Origin: CAVVAL01 sp963740215
Lineage (GTDB): Bacteria; Actinomycetota; Actinomycetes; Mycobacteriales; Cryptosporangiaceae
Assembly (NCBI GenBank): GCA_963740215.1
Contig: CAVUDJ010000011.1
Coordinates: 372,001 to 436,000 of the forward strand
Length of the DNA: 64,000 nucleotides
Reading direction: 5' to 3'
Shown: positions 33,940-42,213 of the stretch, in pieces
How the letters are laid out: each line of letters starts with the position of its first letter
How positions within the stretch are numbered: position 1 is the first letter of the stretch
Program-made: the position numbers and the translations under genes
The notes under the pieces: generated by a model
What the model was told of the DNA's origin: nothing
Seen by the model: the letters and a program-made list of their open reading frames with translations, nothing else
Databases searched by the model: none

Positions 33940-35325
33940 TCAGTCGAGCCGGACCCGCTCGCGGTGCCGCGGCACCACCGCGCACCAGCCGAGTTGCTGG
34001 CGCAGCCGGTCAGCGAGGGCCTTCGACCCCGACGGCTCGCCGTGCACGACGTAGCAGGTCCGTGGCGGGTTCTTCAGCTCGCCGAGCCAGTGCATCAGCT
34101 CGTACGCGTCGGCGTGGACGGAGAACTCGTCCACGACGGCCACGTCGGCCCGGACCGGCACGTACCGGCCGTGGATCTTGAGCTGGCGTGCGCCCTCGGC
34201 GAGGTCCCTGCCCCGGGTGCCAGCAGCCTGGAATCCGACGAGCAGCACCGTGTTGTGAGGATCGGGCAGCAAGTGTTTGAGGTGGTGCACGACGCGGCCG
34301 CCCGTGGCCATGCCAGACGCAGCGACGATGATGCACGGTGACCGCGGCGCGTTGAGCCGCATCGACCCCTCGACGGATGTGACTTCGTGGAGCTGGCCGG
34401 TGTCGAACGGGTCACCGTCGCTGTCCAGGCCGGGCCGCAGCTCCGGGCTGCCGGCGGCGATCGCGTCGCGGTAGACGCGCAGCGCCGCGAGCGCCATCGG
34501 GCTGTCCACGAACACCGGCAGCTGCGGTATGGCGCCGTCGCGCATCAGCTCGCGGAGCCGGTATAGCACCACCTCGGTGCGGTCCACAGCGAACGCGGGG
34601 ATGACGACGACGCCCCCGCGGTTGGCCGTGCGCCGGATGGGCCCGGCGAGCGCCTCGGGATCCGGAAGCGGGTGCATCCGGTCCCCGTACGTCGACTCGA
34701 CGACGACCGTTTCCACCGCGGGGGGCGGCTCCGGCCCTCGCAGCAGCGGGTGGTTGCCACGCCCAAGGTCACCGGAGAACAGCACGCCATGACCGGCGAC
34801 ACGCAGGTGCGCACTTGACGCCCCGAGGATGTGGCCGGCGAAGCGGAGTTCCAGCTCGATGCCGGGAGCCGCCATGACCCACTCGCCGAATTCGACCGTC
34901 TCCAGCAGCGCGATCGCCTTCTCGGCGTCGGCGGCGTCGTAGAGCGGGCGGGGCTTAGCGTGCCTGGAGAAACCCGCCTGGGCCGCGTACCGCGCGTCCT
35001 CCTCCTGGAGGTGCGCCGCGTCCCGCAGCACGATCGAGGCGAGCGCGGCCGTACCCTCTGTGCAGATGATCGGGCCCGCGAACCCGGCCTTGACCAGCGC
35101 CGGCAGCCAGCCGCAGTGGTCAAGGTGGGCATGCGTCAACACGACCGAGTCGAGCGTGGCCGGATCGAACGGCAGCTGCTGCCAGTTGCGCTGGCGCAGA
35201 TCCTTCATCCCCTGGTACAGGCCGCAGTCGACGAGCACCGCCGACGCGCCCGCTCGCACCAGGAACTTGCTGCCGGTGACTGTGCCGGTACCGCCGAGGA
35301 ACTCCAGAACGGGTGTCGCTGTCAT
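33940..35325 (-). CDS. Beta-CASP metallo-beta-lactamase-fold RNA hydrolase
   Basis: A 461-residue protein with the metal-binding motif LTHAHLDHCG, further ligands in FAGHILGASSAHL and FSGDLGRGNHPLL, and VESTYGDRMH opening the beta-CASP insert. ASGMATGGRVVHHLKHLL and VHGEPSGSKAL form the C-terminal part. This is the archaeal/bacterial CPSF-like RNase group of the RNA-metabolising metallo-lactamases. It would process or degrade RNA. A perfect DevR-like box lies 36 bases before ATG 35325, so RNA turnover may be part of the hypoxic response. Confidence 0.88.
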   Translation of the reverse strand: MTATPVLEFLGGTGTVTGSKFLVRAGASAVLVDCGLYQGMKDLRQRNWQQLPFDPATLDSVVLTHAHLDHCGWLPALVKAGFAGPIICTEGTAALASIVLRDAAHLQEEDARYAAQAGFSRHAKPRPLYDAADAEKAIALLETVEFGEWVMAAPGIELELRFAGHILGASSAHLRVAGHGVLFSGDLGRGNHPLLRGPEPPPAVETVVVESTYGDRMHPLPDPEALAGPIRRTANRGGVVVIPAFAVDRTEVVLYRLRELMRDGAIPQLPVFVDSPMALAALRVYRDAIAAGSPELRPGLDSDGDPFDTGQLHEVTSVEGSMRLNAPRSPCIIVAASGMATGGRVVHHLKHLLPDPHNTVLLVGFQAAGTRGRDLAEGARQLKIHGRYVPVRADVAVVDEFSVHADAYELMHWLGELKNPPRTCYVVHGEPSGSKALADRLRQQLGWCAVVPRHRERVRLD

Positions 35326-35360
35326 GGTTGCAGCGTCCCGCGAACTGCCGCGCGGGTAAC

Positions 35361-35374
35361 GGGCCGAAGGGCCC
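35361..35374. promoter_or_regulatory. DevR/DosR-like box, perfect half-sites
   Basis: GGGCCGAAGGGCCC lies 36 bases upstream of the beta-CASP hydrolase. Its spacing to the start is almost the same as that of the boxes before ctpF and devR. Confidence 0.65.
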
Positions 35375-35408
35375 GACCTGCGCTGACCTCAGTCCCTGAG
35401 CAACATGG

Positions 35409-36485
35409 TCAGCTCGCAACTGTCGGGGAAATGGTCGTATCGGGCGTCCGGTTAGATGACCATTGTCCGGACAGTCCCGTTCCGCTCCCTTCCGGCGCTG
35501 TCGCCGCGAACGTGCGCCGGAGGATCGGTGCGGTGTGCTCCGGCAGCGCCGGCGACACACTCATGTCGGTAGCGAGTTCGAACCCACCGCGCACGGTAAG
35601 TCTCGGCTGGACGCTGACGTGCCAGCGGTACCAGGCGGGCGCATCGATCGCCGCCACCGGTCCACCGTGGAAGACGATGTTGTACGCGGGATCGTCCGTG
35701 ATGCGGGCCAACGCGCCGATAGCGCGTGGGATGACCTCCGCGACGGCCTCGACCGATCCGTCGCCCGCGCAGGCGAGATCCGGAGCCGGCTCACTGGGCA
35801 GGATGCACATCTCATACGGTGTGGACGCGGCGTGGGGCTGGAAGAGGAGCACTTCACCCGAGTCGTGGATGACGCGCGATCCGACCGTGCGCTCCCGTTC
35901 GGCAATGTGGTCGTGCAGGCATTGGCCGGTCTCCCCGTAGTGAATGCGGGCGCGGTCCCACCGCTGCCTCAGGCCGGGAGGTGCGTGGTCCAGGGCGACG
36001 AGCTGGCTGTGTGGATGGCGCTGGGACGTTCCGGCGGCCGCCTTGTGGTTACGGAACACGACGATCGCCTCGGGCTCGCGCCGTGCCAGAGCGCGGTAGC
36101 GCTCGCGCAGGATTAGCAGGATCTCGGTCATCTCCGCGGTGCTGGCGTCCTGGAGTTTCCAGCCGTGGCGGGGTGACTCGACGAGCACCTCGTGCACGCC
36201 GGTATAGGCGCACGAGTGCCGGTCCACCCACCCGGGGTGCGCGCCGGTGGCCGCGTGCGGCCGGACGGCCGGCGCGGTCAAGGGATACATGTTCGGTACG
36301 ACCCGTATGCGCCAGTCGCCCTCCCCCGCCGGCACCCTGAGCAGGTGCAGCGGTGTCATCGCCTCGTTACCCGGGCAGAACGGGCACTCCCCGTCGGTGC
36401 TCCACCGATCTTCCGGTCGGTCGGCCCGGTCGGGCGCCATCAGCCGCCAGGTTCCGGTCTCGTCGTCGAGGCGGATCTCGGACAT
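35409..36485 (-). CDS. galT: Galactose-1-phosphate uridylyltransferase-like protein
   Basis: A 358-residue HIT-superfamily nucleotidyltransferase. The N-terminus has CPFCPGNE (zinc-type Cys pair) and RVVPNMYPL. The active site reads AAAGTSQRHPHSQLVAL; the nucleophilic His lies in HPHSQ, where classical GalT has HPHGQ. It transfers UMP, or another nucleotide, between hexose-1-phosphates. The G-to-S change leaves room for a related ADP- or UDP-sugar phosphorylase activity. The last 22 residues (from GLSGQWSSN) are encoded by the 62-bp repeat, so the original end may have been nearby. It is the last gene of the OsmC - CBS/BON - aldolase - GalT operon. Confidence 0.85.
   Translation of the reverse strand: MSEIRLDDETGTWRLMAPDRADRPEDRWSTDGECPFCPGNEAMTPLHLLRVPAGEGDWRIRVVPNMYPLTAPAVRPHAATGAHPGWVDRHSCAYTGVHEVLVESPRHGWKLQDASTAEMTEILLILRERYRALARREPEAIVVFRNHKAAAGTSQRHPHSQLVALDHAPPGLRQRWDRARIHYGETGQCLHDHIAERERTVGSRVIHDSGEVLLFQPHAASTPYEMCILPSEPAPDLACAGDGSVEAVAEVIPRAIGALARITDDPAYNIVFHGGPVAAIDAPAWYRWHVSVQPRLTVRGGFELATDMSVSPALPEHTAPILRRTFAATAPEGSGTGLSGQWSSNRTPDTTISPTVAS
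35416..35477. repeat. 62-bp imperfect palindromic repeat, copy 2
   Basis: Gapless partner of 4992-5053. The terminal inverted repeat is ACTGTCGGGG (35419-35428) against CCGGACAGT, with one mismatch here. The inner arms AATGGTC and GACCATT also pair, making a longer stem than in copy 1. It lies across the 3' end of galT and may end that transcript. Confidence 0.7.
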
Positions 36486-36503
36486 CTGGCTGCCCCTTCC
36501 GGC

Positions 36504-37394
36504 TCAGCTCGGGTACTTCGCGAGGATCTCGCGGAGCTGCGCGACGAACCGCAGGGACTCGTCGTGCTCGCGCTGCCAGACGTTGCGGCCGAAGATCAGG
36601 CCGGTGGCGCCGGCATCCATCGACTCGCGCGCCTTCTCCAGCATCGCGTCGTCACCGGACTTCTCCCCGCCGGAGACGAGAAGCAGCGTGCGGTTGGCTG
36701 AGCGCACCACCGCGTCGATGGCCTGCTGGCTGGAGAACTCGGCGTCGTACAGCTTGTGCACACCGGTGCGCTTCTCCGGATGGGGGAAGTTCACCTTCAC
36801 CATGTCCGCGCCTAGCTCGCTCGCCGTGCGGGCGGCGTAGTCGACGGCGTAGAACGAGTTCTTGCCACCCTTGGCGTCGATCGCCGAGCCACGCGGATAC
36901 GCCCAGACGATGAGCGGCATGCCCAGCCGCTGGGCGTCGGCCCGGACCCGGTGGAACTGTGCGTAGTCCCGCTCAGCCGCCGGCGTGCCGACGTAGAGCG
37001 TGTAGCCCACGGCGTCCGCCCCGAGGCGCACGGCGTCCGCCACGGTTGCGTGCACGGGTGAGAGCGCGTCGCCGTCCAGTGGTATGTCGGTCTTGCCGTT
37101 GAGCTTCAGCACCAGCGGCACCTCGCCGGCGTAGTCCCAGTAGAACTTCTCGGCCAGACCGATCTGGATCGCGATGCCGTTGAAACCGCCCTCGACCGCC
37201 AGCTTGACGATGTACCGCGGGTCACTCGCCGTGGGGTTCGCGAAGAAGTCCCGCGGGCCGTGTTCGAGGCCCTGGTCGTACGGCAGGAACAGCGCCGTGC
37301 CGTTACCCAGGCCGTGCTGGTGGAGAATCCGGTGCAGGCGCGCCTTCTTGCCAGTGTCCAGACCAAGTTGGGTGAGGCCGGGCCGAGTCGACAT
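36504..37394 (-). CDS. Class I fructose-bisphosphate aldolase, DhnA/archaeal type
   Basis: A 296-residue TIM-barrel aldolase. Landmarks are FLPYDQGLEHGPRDFF near the N-terminus, AIQIGLAEKFYW, VGYTLYVGTPAE, IVWAYPRGSAI, and the Schiff-base strand GADMVKVNFPHPEK with its Lys. It ends LLLVSGGEKSG and GLIFGRNVWQRE. It cleaves fructose-1,6-bisphosphate without metal. Such archaeal-type aldolases are an alternative to the metal-dependent class II enzyme common in actinobacteria. ATG 37394 has a GGAGG site (GTGGAGGTAGAC) and follows the CBS/BON stop by two bases. Confidence 0.88.
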   Translation of the reverse strand: MSTRPGLTQLGLDTGKKARLHRILHQHGLGNGTALFLPYDQGLEHGPRDFFANPTASDPRYIVKLAVEGGFNGIAIQIGLAEKFYWDYAGEVPLVLKLNGKTDIPLDGDALSPVHATVADAVRLGADAVGYTLYVGTPAAERDYAQFHRVRADAQRLGMPLIVWAYPRGSAIDAKGGKNSFYAVDYAARTASELGADMVKVNFPHPEKRTGVHKLYDAEFSSQQAIDAVVRSANRTLLLVSGGEKSGDDAMLEKARESMDAGATGLIFGRNVWQREHDESLRFVAQLREILAKYPS

Positions 37395-37396
37395 GT

Positions 37397-38098
37397 CTAC
37401 CTCCACTGCTCGGTGGTGCGATGGAGGAGCGGATCGGGTGCCTCCAGGCGGCGGTCGTCCACCCGGTAGCCCAGCTTGTTCACGACACCGACCACGCCGT
37501 CGACCGCCACCGTCAAGCGGACCGCGATGTCCACCAGGCTCCGCTGTTCCAGCTCGCCGGCGAGAGTGACGACACCGTCCTGCACGTCGACCGCGACGTG
37601 GGGTGGTTCGATCCAGAGGATCCGGCGGAACACGTCCTCGACGACCTCGTTCCGGATGGCCTCGTCGGTCTGGACGAACACGCGCAGCAGGTCGGGGCGG
37701 CTAACGATGCCGACTGACCGGCCTGCGGTGTCCACGACCGGTAGCCGCTTCACCCGCTTGCGGTCCATGAGGCGTGCCGCGGCGGTCACCGACTGCTCAG
37801 GCGTGATCGTCACGGCCGGGCTCGTCATCACGTCGCCGGCGGTGGTGCCGACGGCCTTGGCGCGCGCCTTCCGGTTGCGGTCGAGGAACGGCGCCGGTTC
37901 GGCGACGCCCTCGAACTCGATCTTGGCGAGCAGGTCGGCCTCGGATACGACGCCGATGACGATCCCGTCCGCGTCGAGCACGGGTACGGCGCTGATCCGG
38001 CGAGACTCCAGCAGCTCCACGACTGCCTTGTACGGCGTGTCCACGCCGACCGTCGCGACGTTGTGGGTCATCTGCTCGCGCACTGTCCGATGTGTCAT
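37397..38098 (-). CDS. CBS-pair plus BON-domain protein
   Basis: A 233-residue protein. The first CBS motif is TVREQMTHNVATVGVDTPYKAVVELLE with VIGVVSEADLLAKIE. The second is AGDVMTSPAVTITPEQSVTAAARLM with SVGIVSRPDLLRVFV. The C-terminal BON domain (about residues 155-220) includes VAVDVQDGVVTLAGELEQRSL and VDGVVGVVNKLGY. CBS-CBS-BON proteins are common in actinobacteria and probably couple nucleotide sensing to membrane or ligand contacts. It lies between OsmC and aldolase in the operon, with close spacing on both sides. Confidence 0.88.
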   Translation of the reverse strand: MTHRTVREQMTHNVATVGVDTPYKAVVELLESRRISAVPVLDADGIVIGVVSEADLLAKIEFEGVAEPAPFLDRNRKARAKAVGTTAGDVMTSPAVTITPEQSVTAAARLMDRKRVKRLPVVDTAGRSVGIVSRPDLLRVFVQTDEAIRNEVVEDVFRRILWIEPPHVAVDVQDGVVTLAGELEQRSLVDIAVRLTVAVDGVVGVVNKLGYRVDDRRLEAPDPLLHRTTEQWR

Positions 38099-38108
38099 GT
38101 CCGCCTCC

Positions 38109-38516
38109 TCAGGCGATCTCGATGCTGATCTCCGGCAGGCGGACCAGCGTGTTGTGCACGGTGCAGTGCGACACCACCGCGTGGAACGCCTGCCGCGCTT
38201 CGACGGGTAGGGCCGGCGCCGTGATGCGGAGCCGGATGGCGCCGACGCGGGCCGGCCGGTCCGCCGCCATGTCGTAGCTCGCGGACACCTCCAGGCCGGA
38301 CCGCGATTGGCCGTGCCGGGTGAGGTAGCGGCCGGCGTAGAAGGCGACGCAGGCCGCGAGGGAGCCGACGAAGACTTCGACCGGGCTCGGGGCCATGTCG
38401 TCGCCGCCGGCGTCGTACGGCTGGTCAACGAGGAGGTCGTGGTCGCGGACATGGACCAGATACGACTCTCCCGCGACGTAACTGACGCTCACCTGATCGG
38501 TCGCCACGCTCGCCAT
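38109..38516 (-). CDS. OsmC/Ohr-family peroxide-reducing protein
   Basis: A 135-residue OsmC-family protein. The paired active cysteines are Cys56 in VGSLAACVAFYAGRYL and Cys118 in VSHCTVHNTL. The N-terminal strand is VSYVAGESYLVHVRDHDLLVD. It should reduce organic hydroperoxides using lipoylated or other thiol donors. ATG 38516 has a GGAGGGC site. It leads the operon with CBS/BON, aldolase and GalT, and a perfect DevR-like box lies 82 bases upstream. Confidence 0.88.
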   Translation of the reverse strand: MASVATDQVSVSYVAGESYLVHVRDHDLLVDQPYDAGGDDMAPSPVEVFVGSLAACVAFYAGRYLTRHGQSRSGLEVSASYDMAADRPARVGAIRLRITAPALPVEARQAFHAVVSHCTVHNTLVRLPEISIEIA

Positions 38517-38597
38517 GCATCTGCCCTCCAGACCACGTCGGCTCCAGGCCTCACGGCTTCTCAGAACCAGTTCACCGCCGGTAGGCGGCCATCGGCA

Positions 38598-38611
38598 GGG
38601 CCGGGAGTCCC
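38598..38611. promoter_or_regulatory. DevR/DosR-like box, perfect half-sites
   Basis: GGGCCGGGAGTCCC fits the pattern exactly. It lies 82 bases upstream of the OsmC start and would control the four-gene operon down to galT. Confidence 0.6.
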
Positions 38612-38975
38612 GAGCCGACCTGCCATTCGCCCCCGAGCGTTCACGCTGATCAGTCCTTGTCTGCGGCGAGCTCTCGACGACGTCGTCGGCCGCTTCGAGC
38701 GCCAGACCGAACGCGATCACGTCGTCTTCGGTGAGCGCTGGGGCGTCCAGGCGCCGGTTGGGCAAGGTCCCGGGCTTGTCGTGGCGGGTGGGGGCGGGGA
38801 CGACCGGGCTGGCAGAGGTGGTGGTGGCTCACCGCGCGCCGATTCGTGTGCCATCGGTATACGCGCCACAGCGCCTGGGCAGTCAGGAGGAGCACGAGCA
38901 AGTCATGAGCACCATGTCGATCCCATCTGTTCGCGCGAGCCGGTCTGCCGGGGGTCGGTGTCAGGTCGGTGGTGC
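38612..38975. other. Unassigned stretch between the OsmC promoter and the frameshifted Gmad2-like gene
   Basis: On the minus strand, two patches look protein-like but lie in different frames without a good start: HDLLVLLLTAQALWRVYRWH (about 38850-38910) and LTEDDVIAFGLALEAADDVVE (about 38680-38745). They may be remains of one small membrane protein gene. I cannot identify it. Confidence 0.35.
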
Positions 38976-39836
38976 TTAGGTCGTGCCGACCCGGGCGCCC
39001 GTGATGGCGAACCGCTCGACGTCCTGCACGTGCCCGCCGGTCGCCACCGCGATCGTCAGCACCGCACCCGGCGGGGCGGTGAAGGCCACGCTGGTCGACC
39101 ACGGCGTGTTCACGCCGCGGCCGGAAGCCCGGCCGAGCGCGCGAGCACAGGGCTGCCCAGGGTCCGCAGCTGCACGACGAGGTTCTCGTCCACCCGGTCA
39201 GCCGGCCGCCGACAGTGACCGGTGAGACGACCGTGGCACCGTAGGCCGGCACCGAGAGGCTGAGCGTCGTATCGCGGGAGCCGACCACCTCCCACGGCGC
39301 GTCGCGCCGGACCCGATCCGGGCCAGGTGCAGCACCGCCGCGGTCGACTTCTGACCCGGCTGCGGCGAGTAGCCGACCCCGATCCACGCATCAGTACCGG
39401 CGAACCGGGTGCTGACGATCTGGTCGACGTCGCGGTAACCCAGGTACTCCCGGGTGAACGACAGCGCCGTCAGCGCCGGATCCAGATGCCAGGGCTGGTG
39501 GCCGCCAGAGCGATAGCTCGCCTGCCACGCGGCCGCGTCTGCGACGCCCGCAAATGGCCACAACGGCTGGAACCGGAAGACCGGCGTCACCGGCGCGGTC
39601 GGGCTGGCACTGGGCTGCGGCGAGGGCGAAGGCGGGGGTGAGACCGAGGGAGACACCGGCGCGGATGGACTGGCGCCAGGCGCCGTCCCGCCGTCGTCAT
39701 CGCCTGATCGGAGCAGGACGACGTGACTACGGCGGCGACGATCACCAGGATCACCGCCGCGGCCACGGCGAGCCACCATCGACGTCCGGCGGCGGTGTGG
39801 CGGGGTCGGCACGTCGTGCACGGTCTGGGTATCCAT
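38976..39836 (-). pseudogene. Membrane-anchored protein with Gmad2-like immunoglobulin domain, multiply frameshifted
   Basis: From ATG 39836 (MDTQTVHDVPTPP) the coding signal jumps frame near 39783 into a membrane helix (RRWWLAVAAAVILVIVAAVVTSS). Near 39730 it moves into a Pro/Ser-rich linker and WPFAGVADAAAWQASYRSGG. Further shifts occur near 39320, 39205 and 39130. The final segments, VSPVTVGGRLTG, ENLVVQLRTLGSPVLA and NTPWSTSVAFTAPPGAVLTI, look like the Gmad2 immunoglobulin-like domain, and it ends at a TAA at 38976-38978. At least five shifts in 860 bases indicate a pseudogene or poor sequence. The intact protein would be a surface-anchored beta-sandwich protein. Confidence 0.6.
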
Positions 39837-39940
39837 CACAGGCTCCTTCCGCACCCCTACAGAAACAATCGCGCCCGTACCGGCCGAGCGGACGGGGCGA
39901 AGGCCTGTCCAGAAGCCGCTGGCCCGGACGCCCGGTGCGG

Positions 39941-40740
39941 TCAGACCCGCAGGTCGCGACGGTCGAACACCCGGATCGCGACGGCGCCAACCAGCAGCGC
40001 GAGCGCCGCGACGAGCGCGATCCCGCCTGGCGTGGGTGCCGCGTACAGGGCGTCTGCGGGTGACGCGTGGTGGAACAGGGACAGCGGCCGCCACGGATCG
40101 ACCGCCGTGCTCAGCGAACCGAGCGACTCCAGCAGGTACGACCCGACCGCCAGCCCGACACCGGCCCCGATGCCCGCGCCCCGGCGACCGGTACCGCAGC
40201 CGACCAGCAACGCGACGGCGCCGAAGGTCCACGCGAGCAGGGCGGCGAGCCCGACCGCCGTGAGGATCCGGCCACTCCGACGCCCAGGTCGAAGACAAGA
40301 TCGCCGGCGACGAGCGTCGCCGCGAGGGCGCCCGAGACGACCGTGAGCGACGCGGCGGCGGCGAGGGCCTTGCCCGCGACGACCTGCCAGCGGGGCACCG
40401 GGTTGGCCAGCAGCAGGTCCAGGGTGCCGCGCTCCTCCTCCGCCGCGGTCGCTCCGGCGAGGTGCCCGATGGCGACCGCGAAGAGGCACAGCGGGGCGAC
40501 GAAGCCGAACACCTCGGCGGCGAGGAACCCGGGGCCGGACGTGAAGTCTCCCTGTACGTCGAAGAGCGCCTTGAGAGCCGGCGGGTAAGCCTCGACGAGG
40601 TCCCGGAACTGGTCGGCTTCCTTCTGGACACTCGGGTACACGGACAGCTGCAGAGCCACCATCGCGGCCAGACCGATCGTCCAGGCGAGCGTGCTGCGCA
40701 ACCGGTCGGCGAACGCCCGGCGCGCGATCTCAACCAGCAT
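39941..40740 (-). CDS. ABC-2 family exporter permease, -1 frameshift
   Basis: From ATG 40740 (MLVEIARRAFADRLRSTLAW) the product has several hydrophobic segments, including LAWTIGLAAMVALQLSVYP and VFGFVAPLCLFAVAIGHLAG. The ABC-2 signature EEERGTLDLLLANPVPRWQVVAGKALA follows. Near 40277 one missing base breaks the frame. Continuing one frame over gives SGRILTAVGLAALLAWTFGAVALLVG, then IGAGVGLAVGSYLLESLG and RVFDRRDLRV to 39941. The restored protein is about 266 residues. It overlaps the ATPase gene by 11 bases. The substrate is unknown. A sequencing error is the simplest explanation of the shift. Confidence 0.8.
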
Positions 40741-41635
40741 GAGCGGGCACCTCCTCCTCGACGTAGTGGAGGAAGATCTCCTCCAGGTCTGGTTCGTGGC
40801 TGGTGACGTTGAGCAGTTCGTGCCGGGTGGCGTGCCTGAGCAGCTCGCCGACGGGCCCGACCACCTCGCAGTGCACGACGGAGCCGGTGGACGTGGCGGC
40901 ACGGACACCTGGCAGTGCCGCGAACTCCTCAGCGGGTACCGGTGCGGCGAAGTCGAGTTCGAGCCTGCGGGGCGCTCTGGCCTTGAGCGTCGTGACGTGC
41001 TCGACCACGGCCAGCTGTCCGTCGCGGACGATCGCGACCCGGTCCGCAACACGCTCCACATCGGACAGGACGTGGGAGGAGAGGAAGACGGTCTGCCCGC
41101 CGGCGGCGATCTCGCGCAGCAGGGCGTTGAGTTCGCGCTGCGCCACCGGGTCGAGCCCGCCGGCCGGCTCGTCGAGGACCACGAGATCCGGCCGGTGCGC
41201 CAGCGCCTGGACGACGCCGAGCTTCTGCCGGTTGCCCTTCGACAGTTCCGCCGTCGGGCGGTCCAGATCGAGATCGAGACGGTCGGCCAGCTTCGTCTCA
41301 TACTGCGGGTCGGTCGAGGTGCGAAGACGGCCCAGGTAGGCGAGGATTTCGCGGCCGGTCAGCTTCTCGTAGAGCACAAGGTCGCCGGGGAGGTAGCCGA
41401 TCCGGCGCCGGGCGGCCACCGGATCCCGGCGGACGTCCGTGCCGAACACCTCGATGGTGCCGCGGTCGGGCCGGATCAGGTCCAGCACGAGGCGCATGGT
41501 CGTCGTCTTGCCGGCGCCGTTCGGGCCGAGGAAGCCGAGCACCTCGCCGCGCTCGACGGTCAGGGTGAGGTCTTCGATGCCGCGATGCCGGCCGTAGAAC
41601 TTGGTCAGCCCGGCCAGTTCGAGCGGTGCCTTCAT
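40730..41635 (-). CDS. ABC transporter ATP-binding protein
   Basis: A 301-residue ATPase: LGFLGPNGAGKTTTMRLVLDL (Walker A), YLPGDLVLYEKLTG (Q-loop region), LSKGNRQKLGVVQALAHRP (a signature variant, LSKGN, typical of this exporter class), LVVLDEPAGGLDPVA (Walker B) and SSHVLSDVERVADR (switch). The C-terminal domain ends EPDLEEIFLHYVEEE. ATG 41635 starts the conserved core, and a one-mismatch DevR-like box lies 69 bases upstream. It pairs with the permease at 39941-40740. Confidence 0.9.
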   Translation of the reverse strand: MKAPLELAGLTKFYGRHRGIEDLTLTVERGEVLGFLGPNGAGKTTTMRLVLDLIRPDRGTIEVFGTDVRRDPVAARRRIGYLPGDLVLYEKLTGREILAYLGRLRTSTDPQYETKLADRLDLDLDRPTAELSKGNRQKLGVVQALAHRPDLVVLDEPAGGLDPVAQRELNALLREIAAGGQTVFLSSHVLSDVERVADRVAIVRDGQLAVVEHVTTLKARAPRRLELDFAAPVPAEEFAALPGVRAATSTGSVVHCEVVGPVGELLRHATRHELLNVTSHEPDLEEIFLHYVEEEVPAHAG

Positions 41636-41703
41636 CGCTTGCCTCCCGTGGTGAACCGGTGCCCGCCGACCTCCAGCGTCGCCGCCTCGCAAGCGGTGCC
41701 GTA

Positions 41704-41717
41704 CGGGCTTTGGGCCC
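41704..41717. promoter_or_regulatory. DevR/DosR-like box (one mismatch)
   Basis: CGGGCTTTGGGCCC differs at one base from GGGNC-N4-GNCCC. It lies between the stop of the Usp gene and the ABC ATPase start, 69 bases upstream of the latter. Confidence 0.45.
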
Positions 41718-41721
41718 GAGT

Positions 41722-42213
41722 TCAGGGGCCGTTCCTCCTGTCCGGGCGCTGCCCCGAGCTGTTCGGGCTCTGGCCCGAGGGACCCGGCGGAACCACCAGC
41801 ACCGGCCGGTCAGCGAACTCCAGAATGTGCCGGGTCTCCGACCCGATGTAGGGCTCCCCCGCCTCGCGACGGTCGGAGCGGCCGACGACGATGAGGTCGG
41901 CCGATCCGCGGCTCGCTTCGTCGAGAATCATCGCGGCGGGCAGCCCTTGCAGCAGCCGGGTCTCGGTCGATACGCCCGCCTGCCTGGCGAGCTGGGCCAC
42001 GTGGTGCAGCACAGAGTCGGCTGCGTGTGTACGCCGCCGGACCACCGGTTCTGGTCCCAGCACGGTGGCCAGCCGTTCCGCGAGGACGTGGTCGCCGACC
42101 ACGCTCACAGCCAGCAGCGACGCGCTCCAGCCGGCGGCCAGCTCGACGGCGGTGCGCGCGGCGGCCAGCGATGCCGGGGAGTCGTCGACGGCGACCAGTA
42201 CGCGTCTGATCAT
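41722..42213 (-). CDS. Single-domain universal stress protein
   Basis: A 163-residue Usp protein, VLVAVDDSPASLAAARTAVEL, with the loop VVGRSDRREAGEPYIGSETRHILEFADRPVLVV. The loop keeps G-x2-D/G and G-S but departs from the classical G-x2-G, so ATP binding is uncertain. The C-terminal 20 residues are a Ser/Gln/Pro-rich tail. It overlaps the V-ATPase D gene by four bases and closes the long operon. Confidence 0.82.
   Translation of the reverse strand: MIRRVLVAVDDSPASLAAARTAVELAAGWSASLLAVSVVGDHVLAERLATVLGPEPVVRRRTHAADSVLHHVAQLARQAGVSTETRLLQGLPAAMILDEASRGSADLIVVGRSDRREAGEPYIGSETRHILEFADRPVLVVPPGPSGQSPNSSGQRPDRRNGP

Noticed and set aside
39893..39906. DevR-like box upstream of the frameshifted Gmad2-like gene
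   Set aside because: GGGGCGAAGGCCTG matches only one half-site properly.
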